Shown piece by piece: positions 1 to 8,366 of a DNA stretch of 64,000 nt. The stretch is taken from NCBI GenBank assembly GCA_009692585.1, contig SHYX01000002.1, forward strand, positions 1 to 64,000. The letters run 5' to 3'. Position 1 is the first letter of the stretch. Every line of letters begins with the position of its first letter. Origin of the DNA: Myxococcales bacterium (GTDB lineage Bacteria; Myxococcota; UBA796; SXON01). Position numbers and translations under genes: made by a program. A model generated the notes under the pieces. It saw only the letters and a list, made by a program, of their open reading frames with translations. It searched no databases and had not been told where the DNA came from.

Positions 1-1348
1 TGTCGACTTCGGCGTAGTAGTAGGCGTACATCGCGCCGCCGGTGCCGCTGCTGGCCTCGTTCCCGGAAAAGGTCGAGTCGCTGAGCGTGATCACGTCGTA
101 CAGTTGTTGCGCCCAGATGGCGCCGCCGTAGGACGCCTCGTTGTCTTCGAAGGTGGAGTCGGCGATGGCCACTTCGCCGTAGTAGTAGGCGTAGATCGCG
201 CCGCCATAGTAGGTGGCGACGTTGCTGTCGAAGGTAGAGCCGGTGACATCGAGGGTGAAGGCACTGGACGCGAAGATGCCGGCGCCGTAGCCGCCCGAGG
301 TGTTGCCGGTGAACGTGGAGTTGGTGACGGTGGCGTCGGACGCGCTCAGTTGGAGGGCGCCATAGTACAAGCTGGTGTTGTCTTCGAAGGTACAGTCGTC
401 GAAGGTGCCTTCGGAGTAGTTGTAGAGGGTCACGGCGGACCCGCCGTAGCCCTCGTTGCGCGCGAAGGTGACCGACGTGGCCGAGAGCGTGGAGTTGGTC
501 TCGATCCACACCGCGCCGTAGTACCCGGAGGTGGCGTAGGTCGCGACGTTGTCGCTGATCTCGCCGCCGGTGAGCGTCGCGTCGGAGCTGGTGCTGACGA
601 GCAGCCCGGCGCCGTAGCCATAGCCGGAGATGTTGTTGGTGATGGCGAGGTTGGTGCCGACCACCGTGCTGGAGGCGTAGGCGTAGATGCCGGGACCGCC
701 GTAGTAGGACTCGTTGGCGTCGACGGTGGAGTCGGTCAACGTGGCATCGCTCCCGGTCAGGAACATCGCCGAGCCGTAGTAGGACCAGTTGTCGGAAAAC
801 GTCGTGTTGCTGAAGTCCAAGGTCGACGCTGAAGCATAGACGGCGCCGCCCACGTAGCCGGTGATGCCCGAGAACGCGGAGTTGGCTACCGTCACCGAAG
901 AACTGGCCGCGTAAAGGCCCGGGCCGTAGTACCCGGTGCTGCCCAGGTCTTCGACGACGACATCGTCCAGCGCGAAGTCGGCATTGTAGACGTAGATGCC
1001 GCCGTCGCCGGTATTGCGCACGGTGAAGCCCTGCAACGTGGTGCCTGGCGCCTCGCCGCTGGTCGCCTGGACGGCCCAGGACGCCGCGCCGCCCGCATCG
1101 ATGATCGTGCTGGCCGACCCGGAGCGCGAGTAGATGGTCAGCATCTTCCCGTCGAAGTCGATGGCCTCGGCGTAGGTGCCAGTCTCGACGCGGATCAAGT
1201 CACCATCGATCGCGGCGGCGATCGCGTCGGAGATCGTGGTGTAGGTGGCGCTTCCGGACGCGTCGACGTCGAGCGTCGCGGCGTGGGCGGGAAAGGCGGC
1301 CGCAAGGGCGAGGAGGGAGACCAAGGAGAGCTTGAGCATGGGGCGCAT
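1..1348 (-). CDS. Secreted parallel beta-helix repeat protein (3' end beyond left edge)
   Basis: An uninterrupted frame runs from an ATG at 1348 off the left edge, giving 449 residues so far. The N-terminus (MRPMLKLSLVSLLALAAAFPAHA) is a signal peptide with an AHA cleavage site and no lipobox, so the mature protein is predicted to be exported. The rest is a ladder of 20-30 residue units of the form 'S-x-F-x-x-N-x-a-x-y-y-G-G-A-i-y-a', rich in Tyr, Gly, Asn and Thr, as in right-handed parallel beta-helices (pectate-lyase/DUF1565-like folds). No catalytic site is recognisable. A second ATG at 1339 is in frame. It lies 48 nt downstream of the SGNH gene on the same strand. A surface or adhesion role is inference only. 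Confidence 0.8.
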   Translation of the reverse strand, partial: MRPMLKLSLVSLLALAAAFPAHAATLDVDASGSATYTTISDAIAAAIDGDLIRVETGTYAEAIDFDGKMLTIYSRSGSASTIIDAGGAASWAVQATSGEAPGTTLQGFTVRNTGDGGIYVYNADFALDDVVVEDLGSTGYYGPGLYAASSSVTVANSAFSGITGYVGGAVYASASTLDFSNTTFSDNWSYYGSAMFLTGSDATLTDSTVDANESYYGGPGIYAYASSTVVGTNLAITNNISGYGYGAGLLVSTSSDATLTGGEISDNVATYATSGYYGAVWIETNSTLSATSVTFARNEGYGGSAVTLYNYSEGTFDDCTFEDNTSLYYGALQLSASDATVTNSTFTGNTSGGYGAGIFASSAFTLDVTGSTFDSNVATYYGGAIYAYYYGEVAIADSTFEDNEASYGGAIWAQQLYDVITLSDSTFSGNEASSGTGGAMYAYYYAEVD

Positions 1349-1396
1349 TCTGCCTGTTTGGCGTGGCGCGCGCAAGGGGGTGGCGGCGGTGTTTGT

Positions 1397-2575
1397 TCAC
1401 CCCCCCACGCACGCCGCGATCCCGGCCGCGACCACCCGATGCCCCTCCACCGTCAAGTGCCCATCGAAGGGGAGGAAGGGGCGATCGCCGCGCCGCGCTG
1501 CTTCGCGAAGCGCCGGTAGCAGGTCGCAGGAGGGGACCCCCGCCGCGGCCGCCGCGCGGAACGCCGCCGTCTGCGCCCCATCGAGATCGGGCGTGACCTT
1601 TTCCAGGCCGACGCTCGCGAACGTGCGGCGGGCGGTGGCGTCGTCCATGATGAAGGCGGGGGGCACCACCGCCACCAGCGCGCGGGCGCCGACTAGCGCA
1701 CATGCCTCCCGAAACGACGTCAACGCCTTGATCGTGGCCGGATGATCGTCGTCGGCACGCGCCTGCCCCTCCACCGTGAAGATGCCCAGCTCCTCGCGGA
1801 AGCGTCGGGCGTTGGGGTCGCGCCCGCGCCGCACGCGCGCGGTCTCGTGCCAGGCCCAGTAATGCGCGGCGAGGACGCTGTGGTCGCGCAGAACGCGGAA
1901 CCAAAGCGCGGTGTGGAGGCCGATCCCCACCGGCGGCAGTCCGTACTCGGGGGCGCCCGGCTCACCCGGACCGAGGCCCGGCGCGTCGAGGGTCAGCGGC
2001 GGCTCTTGCCGATTGTCGAAAAAGTCGTTGCCGGTGAAGAAGACGGCGACCACCACCTCGGGAGAGAAGTGGCGTCCAAGCTGGACGGTGCGGATCGCCT
2101 CCCTCCACGTGGAGTAGCCGTCCACGCCCGCGTTGAGCACCTGGATGCCGAGCGTCTCGGCAAGACGCGCCGAGAAGGTCTGGTCGTCGTCGACTTGCAG
2201 CCCGATGGTGAACGAATCGCCGACCATCAGCCAGGTGCGCGTGCCCCGGACCGGCTCGGCCCCGCGGGTGCCCCAACTGGAGAAGTGCGGGGTGACCGAG
2301 TAGCCAAAACTCTGGATGGTTCCGGTGAAGTGGGGGTTGGGATAGGTCATCGGCCCGTCCCGCACGTAGATGTCCTTGGGGTAGGACATCGGCGCCGAGA
2401 ACACCAGGTCGTTCCCGCGGATCAGGCCGTCGGCGCGCCCGACCGCCTCGGCGACCACGAGGCCCACGACGAGTCCGCCGCCGACCAGCCCCAGCCGTCG
2501 CAGCCACCGCCAGCTCGAGGTGCCGGCCCCCGCCACCCCCGGCCGGCGCTCGGGCCGACGGACCCGCAACCTCAC
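1397..2575 (-). CDS. Membrane-anchored SGNH/GDSL-type hydrolase
   Basis: A 392-residue protein starting at a GTG that overlaps the stop of the upstream ATP-grasp gene by 4 nt (GTGA), so translation is probably coupled. An Arg-rich N-terminus precedes one membrane segment at about residues 28-44, placing the catalytic part outside the cytoplasm. SGNH block I is visible as GDSFT with Ser121 as nucleophile, and block V as DGHLTVEGH near the C-terminus with His373. GNDFFDN in the middle resembles the oxyanion Asn block. The family includes esterases and O-acyltransferase/deacetylases that act on polysaccharides or lipids; the substrate is unknown. Coupling to an ATP-grasp ligase suggests a joint product that is made and then trimmed or acylated; that is inference. 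Confidence 0.8.
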   Translation of the reverse strand: MRLRVRRPERRPGVAGAGTSSWRWLRRLGLVGGGLVVGLVVAEAVGRADGLIRGNDLVFSAPMSYPKDIYVRDGPMTYPNPHFTGTIQSFGYSVTPHFSSWGTRGAEPVRGTRTWLMVGDSFTIGLQVDDDQTFSARLAETLGIQVLNAGVDGYSTWREAIRTVQLGRHFSPEVVVAVFFTGNDFFDNRQEPPLTLDAPGLGPGEPGAPEYGLPPVGIGLHTALWFRVLRDHSVLAAHYWAWHETARVRRGRDPNARRFREELGIFTVEGQARADDDHPATIKALTSFREACALVGARALVAVVPPAFIMDDATARRTFASVGLEKVTPDLDGAQTAAFRAAAAAGVPSCDLLPALREAARRGDRPFLPFDGHLTVEGHRVVAAGIAACVGG

Positions 2576-3822
2576 GCCGTGCCCATCCCGATGCGATCGG
2601 CTTCGGTCTTGCACCAGAACTGGACCAGGCCGTAGAAATGTTCGGTGAACTGCTCGATCTCGTGTTTGGGAAACAGCATCGCCACCTTCTCCCGGACGAT
2701 GTCCTTGGCGTGGGTCGAGCGGAAAAACTCGATGCACACCTCGTCCAGGTGCGCGAGGTGGGTGCGGCGGAAGTCGTCGAAACGTTCGGCGTCGAAGTAG
2801 GTGCGGGCGAGTTCGTCGTACCGGGCGAGCTTGTCCTCGAAAGGCAACTCGGTGTCGGCGATGTCGAAGTAGGGCTGCCAGTTGGGGTTGAAGCGCGGCT
2901 TGCGCTCGGTGTAGGCGCAGAAGAGCGTCCACGCGATGAGCGAGCGCACCGTCCACGGGAAGTGGTAGTGCAAGGAGGTGACCTGGCTGTCCGGGCAGGC
3001 GTTGGCGAAGTCGATGGGGTGGAAGGTACCGCCGGAGCGCAACGCCTCGCAGGAGTTGTAGTCCCAGCAGAAGAAGGCGTTGATGACGCGCGCGTAGCGC
3101 TGCATCGTGAGCCAGCCCGGCGCGTCCATGAAGTTGAAGTCGACGACGTAGCGGGCGTGCAACGGCGCGGCGGGGTCGTACTTGACGCAGTTGACCTGGG
3201 GGCCGATGCCGATGGCGCGCACGAACAGGTCCCAGTCGTCGACCGCCTTCTGCAGGTGCATGACCTGGGTGCCGGAGGCGTTGTAGGCGGCGTGCAGCGC
3301 CGCGCGGTCGTCCACCTTGCTGACCCCGCGCCAGGCCCCGCCGTCGTAGGGCTTCATGAACAGCGGGTAGCCGACCGAGTCGCCGACCGCGTCGAGAGAA
3401 AAGAGCTTGTTGTAGCGGCGGATGGTGGTGTTGACATCCGATTCGTCGGGGTACTCCTTGGGGGGAAGCAGCGCGGTCCGGGGGATCGGGAAGCCGAGGC
3501 GCATCATCGCCACGTAGGTGGTGTGCTTTTCGGCTGCCTGGATCATCCACGGGTTGTTGAGCACGTAGGTGCCGTCGATCGCGAGCTTCTTGACCCATTC
3601 CCGGGTGGTGGGGAACCAGTGGGTGATCCGGTCGAGCACCACGTCGTAGTTGGGAGTCGCCTGCAGATCGAAGGGCTCGACCCTGACCCGCTCGACCGAG
3701 AAGTCGACGGTGCCGCCCGCCGCCGGCAGCTTCAGGTCCAGGCGCTTGACGATCTCTTCGTAGCAGGCGGGCCAGCAGTGGTCGGCGCCGAGTGACAGGC
3801 CGATGCGACGGGTCTGGGACAT
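2572..3822 (-). CDS. ATP-grasp family ligase-like protein
   Basis: A 416-residue cytoplasmic protein. The start at 3822 is supported by a GGAG ribosome site 6 nt upstream; a longer frame reaching 3999 has an Ala/Thr/Arg-rich leader typical of antisense reading. The ATP-grasp fold is suggested by YPLFMKPYDGGAWRGVSKV (about 152-170, Lys157 likely binding nucleotide), an acidic lid region, and PIDFANACPD (about 269-278) in the place of the metal-binding 'D-x-N-x-x-P' block. The N-terminal 100 residues look like a Rossmann-type pre-ATP-grasp domain (IGLSLGADHCWPA). ATP-grasp enzymes join a carboxylate to an amine or thiol through an acyl phosphate. The substrate cannot be told. It heads a two-gene unit with the SGNH hydrolase and is divergent from a polytopic membrane protein. 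Confidence 0.75.
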   Translation of the reverse strand: MSQTRRIGLSLGADHCWPACYEEIVKRLDLKLPAAGGTVDFSVERVRVEPFDLQATPNYDVVLDRITHWFPTTREWVKKLAIDGTYVLNNPWMIQAAEKHTTYVAMMRLGFPIPRTALLPPKEYPDESDVNTTIRRYNKLFSLDAVGDSVGYPLFMKPYDGGAWRGVSKVDDRAALHAAYNASGTQVMHLQKAVDDWDLFVRAIGIGPQVNCVKYDPAAPLHARYVVDFNFMDAPGWLTMQRYARVINAFFCWDYNSCEALRSGGTFHPIDFANACPDSQVTSLHYHFPWTVRSLIAWTLFCAYTERKPRFNPNWQPYFDIADTELPFEDKLARYDELARTYFDAERFDDFRRTHLAHLDEVCIEFFRSTHAKDIVREKVAMLFPKHEIEQFTEHFYGLVQFWCKTEADRIGMGTA

Positions 3823-3886
3823 CGAGGACTCCGGGGCCGGAGGGCTAACGCCTGTCCATGCGCGGGGCCCGTGGTACCGTGCGCCG
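3823..3886. promoter_or_regulatory. Divergent intergenic region with GTTAGC motif
   Basis: This 64-nt gap separates two divergent genes. On the minus strand it holds GTTAGC (3849-3844) about 22 nt before the ATP-grasp start, with a GGAG ribosome site between them. The hexamer matches the motif seen before many other genes of the window. No clear -35 box is visible for either side. Confidence 0.4.
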
Positions 3887-5329
3887 GTGTCGCGCCGACC
3901 GTGGTTCCCCGCTGCTGAAGTGCTGGTCGCGGCGCTCCTCGGCACCTGGCTGGTTGCCTTCGTCGTCGCCGGGGTCCGCGTGCGCGGCTTCGCGGTCACG
4001 ACCTCGGACTTCCAGGACTACTGCTTCGCCGTGAAGTCCTTCGCGGACGGTCGCTTCGACCTGTGGCCCTCGCAGCGGACGGTGTTGGCGGGCGCGCTGC
4101 CGGGGCTCTTGATGCCGTCGATGGGCGCCATCGGCGCGTTGACCACGGCGTCGCTATTGGCCACCGTGGGCTGGGCCGCGGCGCTGTTTCTGTGGGCGCG
4201 CGCGATCGGCGGGCGTCGCGCCGGCTGGCTGACGCTGGCGTGGGTGCCGTGCTTCGGCTCGCTGGTCTTGTTGAGCCGCACTGTGAGCTTCTACCCGGAG
4301 GTCATGCTGGTGCAGGTCGCGACCGCGGCCACGGTGGCCGGCGCCGTCGCGCGGGGAGGGGTGGCCTGGTCGGTGGCCGCCAGCCTGTGTTTCTATCTGC
4401 TGCCACTCGCAGATCTGCGCAGTGTCACCCTGGTGGTGGCGCTGCTCCCCGGCGCGGTGCTCGGGGGCGCGTTGGCGAGGCTTCCGGGGTGGGGGCGCTT
4501 CGTCGCGGCGTCCGGGCCCATGCTCGCCGTGGTCCTGGCCTGGGAGACCGGCGCCTGGTCCTACCCTGCCGATCCCGCCTCGCTCCAGAGCGCCGTCCAT
4601 CGCTACGCAGAGGACGCGGCGCGGCTCGCGGGCGTCAGCTGGTCGTTGCCGCGCTGGGAGGACTCGCGGCCCTTTGTCTGGGGGCGTGGCTCCCCGCTGA
4701 CGCTCATCGACGCCGTTGCCTTCCTGCGAGAGGTCGAGCGTACCCGCCCCGCCGCGATGACCGAGAATTGGTTCCGTCAGCCCGGCGGTGGCGAGCTGTA
4801 CGCGATGCGGGTGCCGATCGCGGTCGCGATGGTTGCTGCGTTGCTGGTGGCCGCGCGCAAGTGGCGGCGGGCGTTGGCCCTGGTGCTGACCGTGGCGCCC
4901 TTCCTGGTGCTGTTGCGCAGCGCGGCGCTCACCTTGCCGCATCCTCGGCAACTGGCGCTCGGGTCGGCGCCGTTGCCGCTGTTGTTCGGCCTGGCGACGG
5001 CGGCGATCCTGCTCGGCTTCGACCGCCTGCGCCGACGTGCGCCGGAGTCGATGTCGTGGATGCGGCGGGAACGGGTGGGGCCCACCGCGGCCGTGGTGCT
5101 CGTGCTCGTGGTCGTCGCGATCGTCGCGGGTTGGCTACCGTCGTTGTACGCGCCCGATGCTCGCTGGCGAGGGCAGCTCGTCAGCGATGACGAGCCCCGT
5201 GAGTCGCTGCGCGTGGCGCGCGGCCAGCTCCCGTTCGACCCTCGGCGGCTGTGCGCCAAGGTGCTCATCGAGGACGCCGCGCTGGGCATGTCGATCGAGG
5301 TGCCGTGGTTTGGGGCGGTGAGGGAGTAG
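3887..5329 (+). CDS. Polytopic membrane protein, possibly GT-C-type glycosyltransferase
   Basis: A 480-residue protein with about ten hydrophobic spans. I place the start at GTG 3887 because the longer frame from 3803 only adds a non-hydrophobic leader that overlaps the divergent gene. The first span is followed by an outside loop with TTSDFQDYCFAVKSFADG, which resembles the early acidic catalytic loop of GT-C enzymes (ArnT/PMT type), and later spans alternate with short basic loops. A non-membrane stretch at about 230-300 (SWSLPRWEDSRP and following) and an outside C-terminus after the last span are also seen. If GT-C, it would transfer sugar from a polyprenyl donor outside the membrane. No family signature is strong enough to be sure. 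It ends 5 nt from the convergent esterase gene. Confidence 0.6.
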   Translation: MSRRPWFPAAEVLVAALLGTWLVAFVVAGVRVRGFAVTTSDFQDYCFAVKSFADGRFDLWPSQRTVLAGALPGLLMPSMGAIGALTTASLLATVGWAAALFLWARAIGGRRAGWLTLAWVPCFGSLVLLSRTVSFYPEVMLVQVATAATVAGAVARGGVAWSVAASLCFYLLPLADLRSVTLVVALLPGAVLGGALARLPGWGRFVAASGPMLAVVLAWETGAWSYPADPASLQSAVHRYAEDAARLAGVSWSLPRWEDSRPFVWGRGSPLTLIDAVAFLREVERTRPAAMTENWFRQPGGGELYAMRVPIAVAMVAALLVAARKWRRALALVLTVAPFLVLLRSAALTLPHPRQLALGSAPLPLLFGLATAAILLGFDRLRRRAPESMSWMRRERVGPTAAVVLVLVVVAIVAGWLPSLYAPDARWRGQLVSDDEPRESLRVARGQLPFDPRRLCAKVLIEDAALGMSIEVPWFGAVRE

Positions 5330-5334
5330 GGGCC

Positions 5335-6486
5335 CTATTCGTAGTACATCCACAGCGGCCCGGGAAACAACCAGGTCAACCCCTCGCGAAGGCGATCACG
5401 CCAGTTGATCCAGTTGTGACCGTCGGGCGCCTCGGTGAAACGGGCATCTTCCGCTGCCCGCTGAAAAACGGGGACGAGGCTGCGATTGTAGTAGATCAGC
5501 GATTCGAAGGTGCCACAACTCTGGAACACGCGGGCGTCGAGTGACGGGGGATCGGCCCGGAAGTCGTTGACGAACTGGACGATCGGGTCCCACAGGGGGC
5601 CGCGTTCGTGTTCGCCGATGTCGGTGAAGGCGAAGCTGCCGCTCTCCAACAGGAGTCTGCCCCAGGTCCCGGGATGGCTGACTGCGGCGAACAGGGTCGA
5701 GACCGCGCCGAACGACGCGCCCATGAGCCCTTGGAACTCGGGACCCTCAAGCACGGGGAAGTGGTCCCGCAGATGCGGGAGCAGTTCGGTGGCCAGGAAG
5801 TCGGCCTGTTTCGGATTGGCCGCGTACTCCCAGTTGCGCTTGGTGCCGCTGGTGAACGCGACCAGGAGCGGGGCCACCTCGTGCCGATGGATGAGGTTGT
5901 CCAGGCACGTCTGCATCTCGGCGAAGTGCAGGAAGTCGTGCCCGTCGTGAACGATGAGCAGCGGGTATTTCTTGCCGAGGCGCGCGCCATAGGGGACGTA
6001 GACCTGGTAGTCCCGGTCCTCGCGAAACGCCTTGGAATGCACCGTGCCGCTCACCAACGTTCCCGCGCGGACGAAGGGGTCCGGCCGGGTCCACTCGGGG
6101 TCTTCGTAGGACGACGCCGGGCAGACCGAGTTGCTGCCGAAGGGATCGTAGGCGCGACGGGGGTTGCGGGGATCGGCGGACCAGCGCCCCGCGCCCTTGC
6201 GGACCAGCTCGAACTTGTACTCGACGCGCGCCCGTCTGGGCAGGTCCAGCGGCAGCCAGAATGCGTCGGTGTGCGGGATGCGCCGCAGCTCGATCCGCGA
6301 CGGAAGCCCGAACACCCAGTGTTGGAGGAAGACCGCCTCCGTCGGCTCGCCGTCCCAATAGAAGAACACGGCGTGGTCGTCGCTGACCAACGGAAAAACG
6401 GTGCCGTCGACGAACGCCTCGAGCTGTTCGGTCGCCTTGACGCCCGCGCGTTGGATGCGCGCGATGAGGTCAAGTACGCTCTGCAT
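5335..6486 (-). CDS. Enterochelin esterase (Fes)-like alpha/beta hydrolase
   Basis: A 383-residue protein. The ATG at 6486 is chosen for its GGGAG ribosome site 5 nt upstream; an in-frame ATG at 6498 also exists. Residues 30-110 look like an immunoglobulin-like E-set/CBM48 domain (AVFFYWDGEPTEAVFL). After a linker comes an esterase-D/Fes-type hydrolase: YPLLIVHDGHDFLHF (about 174-188), the nucleophile elbow GASFG with Ser258, and the catalytic His357 in DGHNW. No signal peptide is present, so it acts in the cytoplasm. Fes enzymes cut ester bonds of imported siderophores, but the family also contains esterases with other substrates, and no siderophore gene is nearby. It overlaps the upstream S51-like gene by 17 nt, which implies a common mRNA. 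Confidence 0.75.
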   Translation of the reverse strand: MQSVLDLIARIQRAGVKATEQLEAFVDGTVFPLVSDDHAVFFYWDGEPTEAVFLQHWVFGLPSRIELRRIPHTDAFWLPLDLPRRARVEYKFELVRKGAGRWSADPRNPRRAYDPFGSNSVCPASSYEDPEWTRPDPFVRAGTLVSGTVHSKAFREDRDYQVYVPYGARLGKKYPLLIVHDGHDFLHFAEMQTCLDNLIHRHEVAPLLVAFTSGTKRNWEYAANPKQADFLATELLPHLRDHFPVLEGPEFQGLMGASFGAVSTLFAAVSHPGTWGRLLLESGSFAFTDIGEHERGPLWDPIVQFVNDFRADPPSLDARVFQSCGTFESLIYYNRSLVPVFQRAAEDARFTEAPDGHNWINWRDRLREGLTWLFPGPLWMYYE

Positions 6487-7384
6487 GTTGACTCCCATCC
6501 AGGGTGAGGATGAACGCCGCCCCGGGCTTGCCGGTGTAGACGCCGTCTTCGTAGATCGCGCCGTTCTGCAGGCAGACGGCCTTTCGCGGCAGCAGCCGGT
6601 GCGCCAGCACCGACAGGTGGATGGTGTCGGTCAGGTTCAGCCGTTCCCTGGCGTGTGGCAACAACACCGTCTCCCGCAACAGGCCGAGGCCGTGGTCGAG
6701 GAACTCGGCGGTACCGGGGCCGTAGGCGGTGTGGTCGTGGTACAAGAGCACCCGCTCGGTCAGGAGCATGGCGCCGGCGCTCCACGCGTACAGGGGGCGC
6801 TGGGTCAGGACCGGCCCCACGTCCAAGAAGACACAACGGTTGCGAAGGACGCCGATGTGCCCGCCGGCGATGAGCAGCGCGGCGCACCCGTCGAGGTCGG
6901 CACGCACCCCCTCGCGCTCGCGTCGGACCAGGGGATGGTCGCCCGGGCGCGCCTGCTGTTCGAACATCTCGTGGAGGACGCGGGCCTCGGAGAGGAAGAG
7001 ATCATCGGTCTCGCGGAGCTGTTGCACCGCGTGGAGGAACCACTTGTCGGTCGGGGTGCGGAACTCGCGCAACAGGGCGTAGGCGCTGTCGAGGCCGGCC
7101 TGCACCCGCATACGGTAGCGGTCCTTGATCCGGCGGAGCAGGTCCTGCTTGGCCGTGTACCGGGACATCAGCTCGGCGGCGTCCCGTTCGAGGCTTCGAA
7201 AACGCTCGTAGAGGCGGAGGTTCTTGACCTCGTTGGGAATCGCGGCCCGCAGCGGTTCGTCGCGTGCTTCGTCGTACCGCCAGCCGGCGCTGATGAGCCC
7301 GACCGGCCCGGTGACGCCGTGCTTGACGAGCAGTTCGGGGAGAACGCCGTCTGGACGTTCCGGCCCCAGGAGGGTGAGCGACAT
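6470..7384 (-). CDS. Peptidase S51 (dipeptidase E/cyanophycinase)-like protein
   Basis: A 304-residue protein. The core resembles the S51 fold: VGLISAGWRYDE near the N-terminus, LIAGGHIGVL (about 171-180), and the nucleophile elbow AWSAGAM with Ser202, followed by DHGLGLL, which could supply the His. Residues 60-130 form a charged alpha-helical insert (RDAAELMSRYTAKQ and following) not usual in cyanophycinase. S51 enzymes cleave Asp-dipeptides or cyanophycin. Here it is coupled to a Fes-like esterase and divergent from an ABC exporter; no cyanophycin synthetase is seen. The start lies 12 nt downstream of the palindromic GTTAAC shared with the ABC operon. Function beyond the fold is not claimed. 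Confidence 0.65.
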   Translation of the reverse strand: MSLTLLGPERPDGVLPELLVKHGVTGPVGLISAGWRYDEARDEPLRAAIPNEVKNLRLYERFRSLERDAAELMSRYTAKQDLLRRIKDRYRMRVQAGLDSAYALLREFRTPTDKWFLHAVQQLRETDDLFLSEARVLHEMFEQQARPGDHPLVRREREGVRADLDGCAALLIAGGHIGVLRNRCVFLDVGPVLTQRPLYAWSAGAMLLTERVLLYHDHTAYGPGTAEFLDHGLGLLRETVLLPHARERLNLTDTIHLSVLAHRLLPRKAVCLQNGAIYEDGVYTGKPGAAFILTLDGSQHAERT

Positions 7385-7395
7385 GGACAGCGGCT

Positions 7396-7401
7396 GTTAA
7401 C
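7396..7401. promoter_or_regulatory. Palindromic GTTAAC between divergent genes, putative shared -10
   Basis: GTTAAC reads the same on both strands. It lies 12 nt before the S51-like start on the minus strand and 9 nt before the ABC ATPase start on the plus strand, in a gap of only 25 nt. It belongs to the hexamer family seen before many starts in this window. If it is a -10 box, both mRNAs would be nearly leaderless. Confidence 0.35.
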
Positions 7402-7409
7402 GGGCGGCG

Positions 7410-8366
7410 ATGATCCAGGTGCGGGGGCTCCACAAGACGTACCGGGTGCCCGTCCGACCGCCAGGGCTGGGCGGGGCGTTTCGCTCGCTATTTTCTCGCG
7501 AGTTTCGAGAGGTCAAGGCCGTCCGCGACCTGAGCTTTTCCATCAAGCCGGGCGAGCGCGTCGGCTTCCTCGGCCCCAACGGAGCGGGGAAGACGACCAC
7601 GCTCAAGATGTTGTCGGGGCTCTTGTACCCCACGGCCGGGGAGCTCTCGGTGGCCGGACACGTGCCCCAGCTTCGGGCCCCGGCCTTCCTCCAGCAGATC
7701 ACGCTGGTCATGGGGCAGAAGCAACAGCTCCTCTGGGACCTGCCCGCGCGTGAGAGCTTCGAGCTCAACCGCGCGATGTACGGTGTCGAACGCGCGGCGT
7801 TCCGGAGCACGTTGGACGAGTTGGTCGCGATGCTGCGGGCCGAGGCGCTCCTGGACAAGCCGGTCCGCACCCTGTCGTTGGGCGAGCGGATGAAGTGCGA
7901 GCTGATCGCGGCGTTGCTCCACCGGCCGCAGGTGCTCTTTTTGGACGAGCCGACGATCGGGCTGGACGTCGAGATGCAGGTCCAGGTCCGCCAGTTCGTC
8001 GCCGAGCACAACCGCGAGACCGGCGCCACGGTGCTGTTGACCAGCCACTACATGCAGGACATCGCCGCGTTGACACCCCGCCTGCTCATCATCGACCAGG
8101 GCACCCTCCGTTACGACGGCTCACTCGACGAGTTGTCGCGACGCGTGGCGCCCGAGCGACGGATCGTGGTGCAGCAGGTGCTGCCCGAGCTGGGCGCGCT
8201 GGGTTTTGAGGTGACCGAAGGCCGGATGGTCGCGACCGTGCCCGCGACGGAGGCCAACGGCCTGATCCAGCGCTTGCTGGTTCTGGCGCCGCTTGTCGAG
8301 TTCGGGGTCGAGGTGCCGCCACTCGAAGAGGTGATCGCGCGCGTCTTTGCGGAGGGCAGGGCGTGA
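7410..8366 (+). CDS. ABC-2 exporter ATP-binding protein
   Basis: A 318-residue ATPase of the DrrA/CcmA-type exporter group. Visible elements are the Walker A GPNGAGKTT (about 55-63), a Q-loop around GQKQQLLWD, the signature LSLGER (155-160), Walker B VLFLDE (175-180) and the H-loop TSHYMQD. The N-terminal extension (VPVRPPGLGGAFRSLFSREF) before the core is usual for the ATPases that pair with ABC2_membrane_6 (PF06182) permeases. It acts at the cytoplasmic face and drives the two permeases encoded next, whose starts overlap by 4 and 1 nt. The exported substrate is unknown; relatives export drugs, viologens or lipids. Confidence 0.93.
   Translation: MIQVRGLHKTYRVPVRPPGLGGAFRSLFSREFREVKAVRDLSFSIKPGERVGFLGPNGAGKTTTLKMLSGLLYPTAGELSVAGHVPQLRAPAFLQQITLVMGQKQQLLWDLPARESFELNRAMYGVERAAFRSTLDELVAMLRAEALLDKPVRTLSLGERMKCELIAALLHRPQVLFLDEPTIGLDVEMQVQVRQFVAEHNRETGATVLLTSHYMQDIAALTPRLLIIDQGTLRYDGSLDELSRRVAPERRIVVQQVLPELGALGFEVTEGRMVATVPATEANGLIQRLLVLAPLVEFGVEVPPLEEVIARVFAEGRA

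Noticed and set aside
1..1348. Periodic segments at the left edge, possible satellite DNA
   Set aside because: They encode beta-helix rungs in one open frame with a signal peptide.
1742..2635. Plus-strand open frame of about 300 codons opposite the SGNH gene
   Set aside because: Rich in Arg, Gly, Pro and His without any motif, antisense to conserved SGNH blocks.
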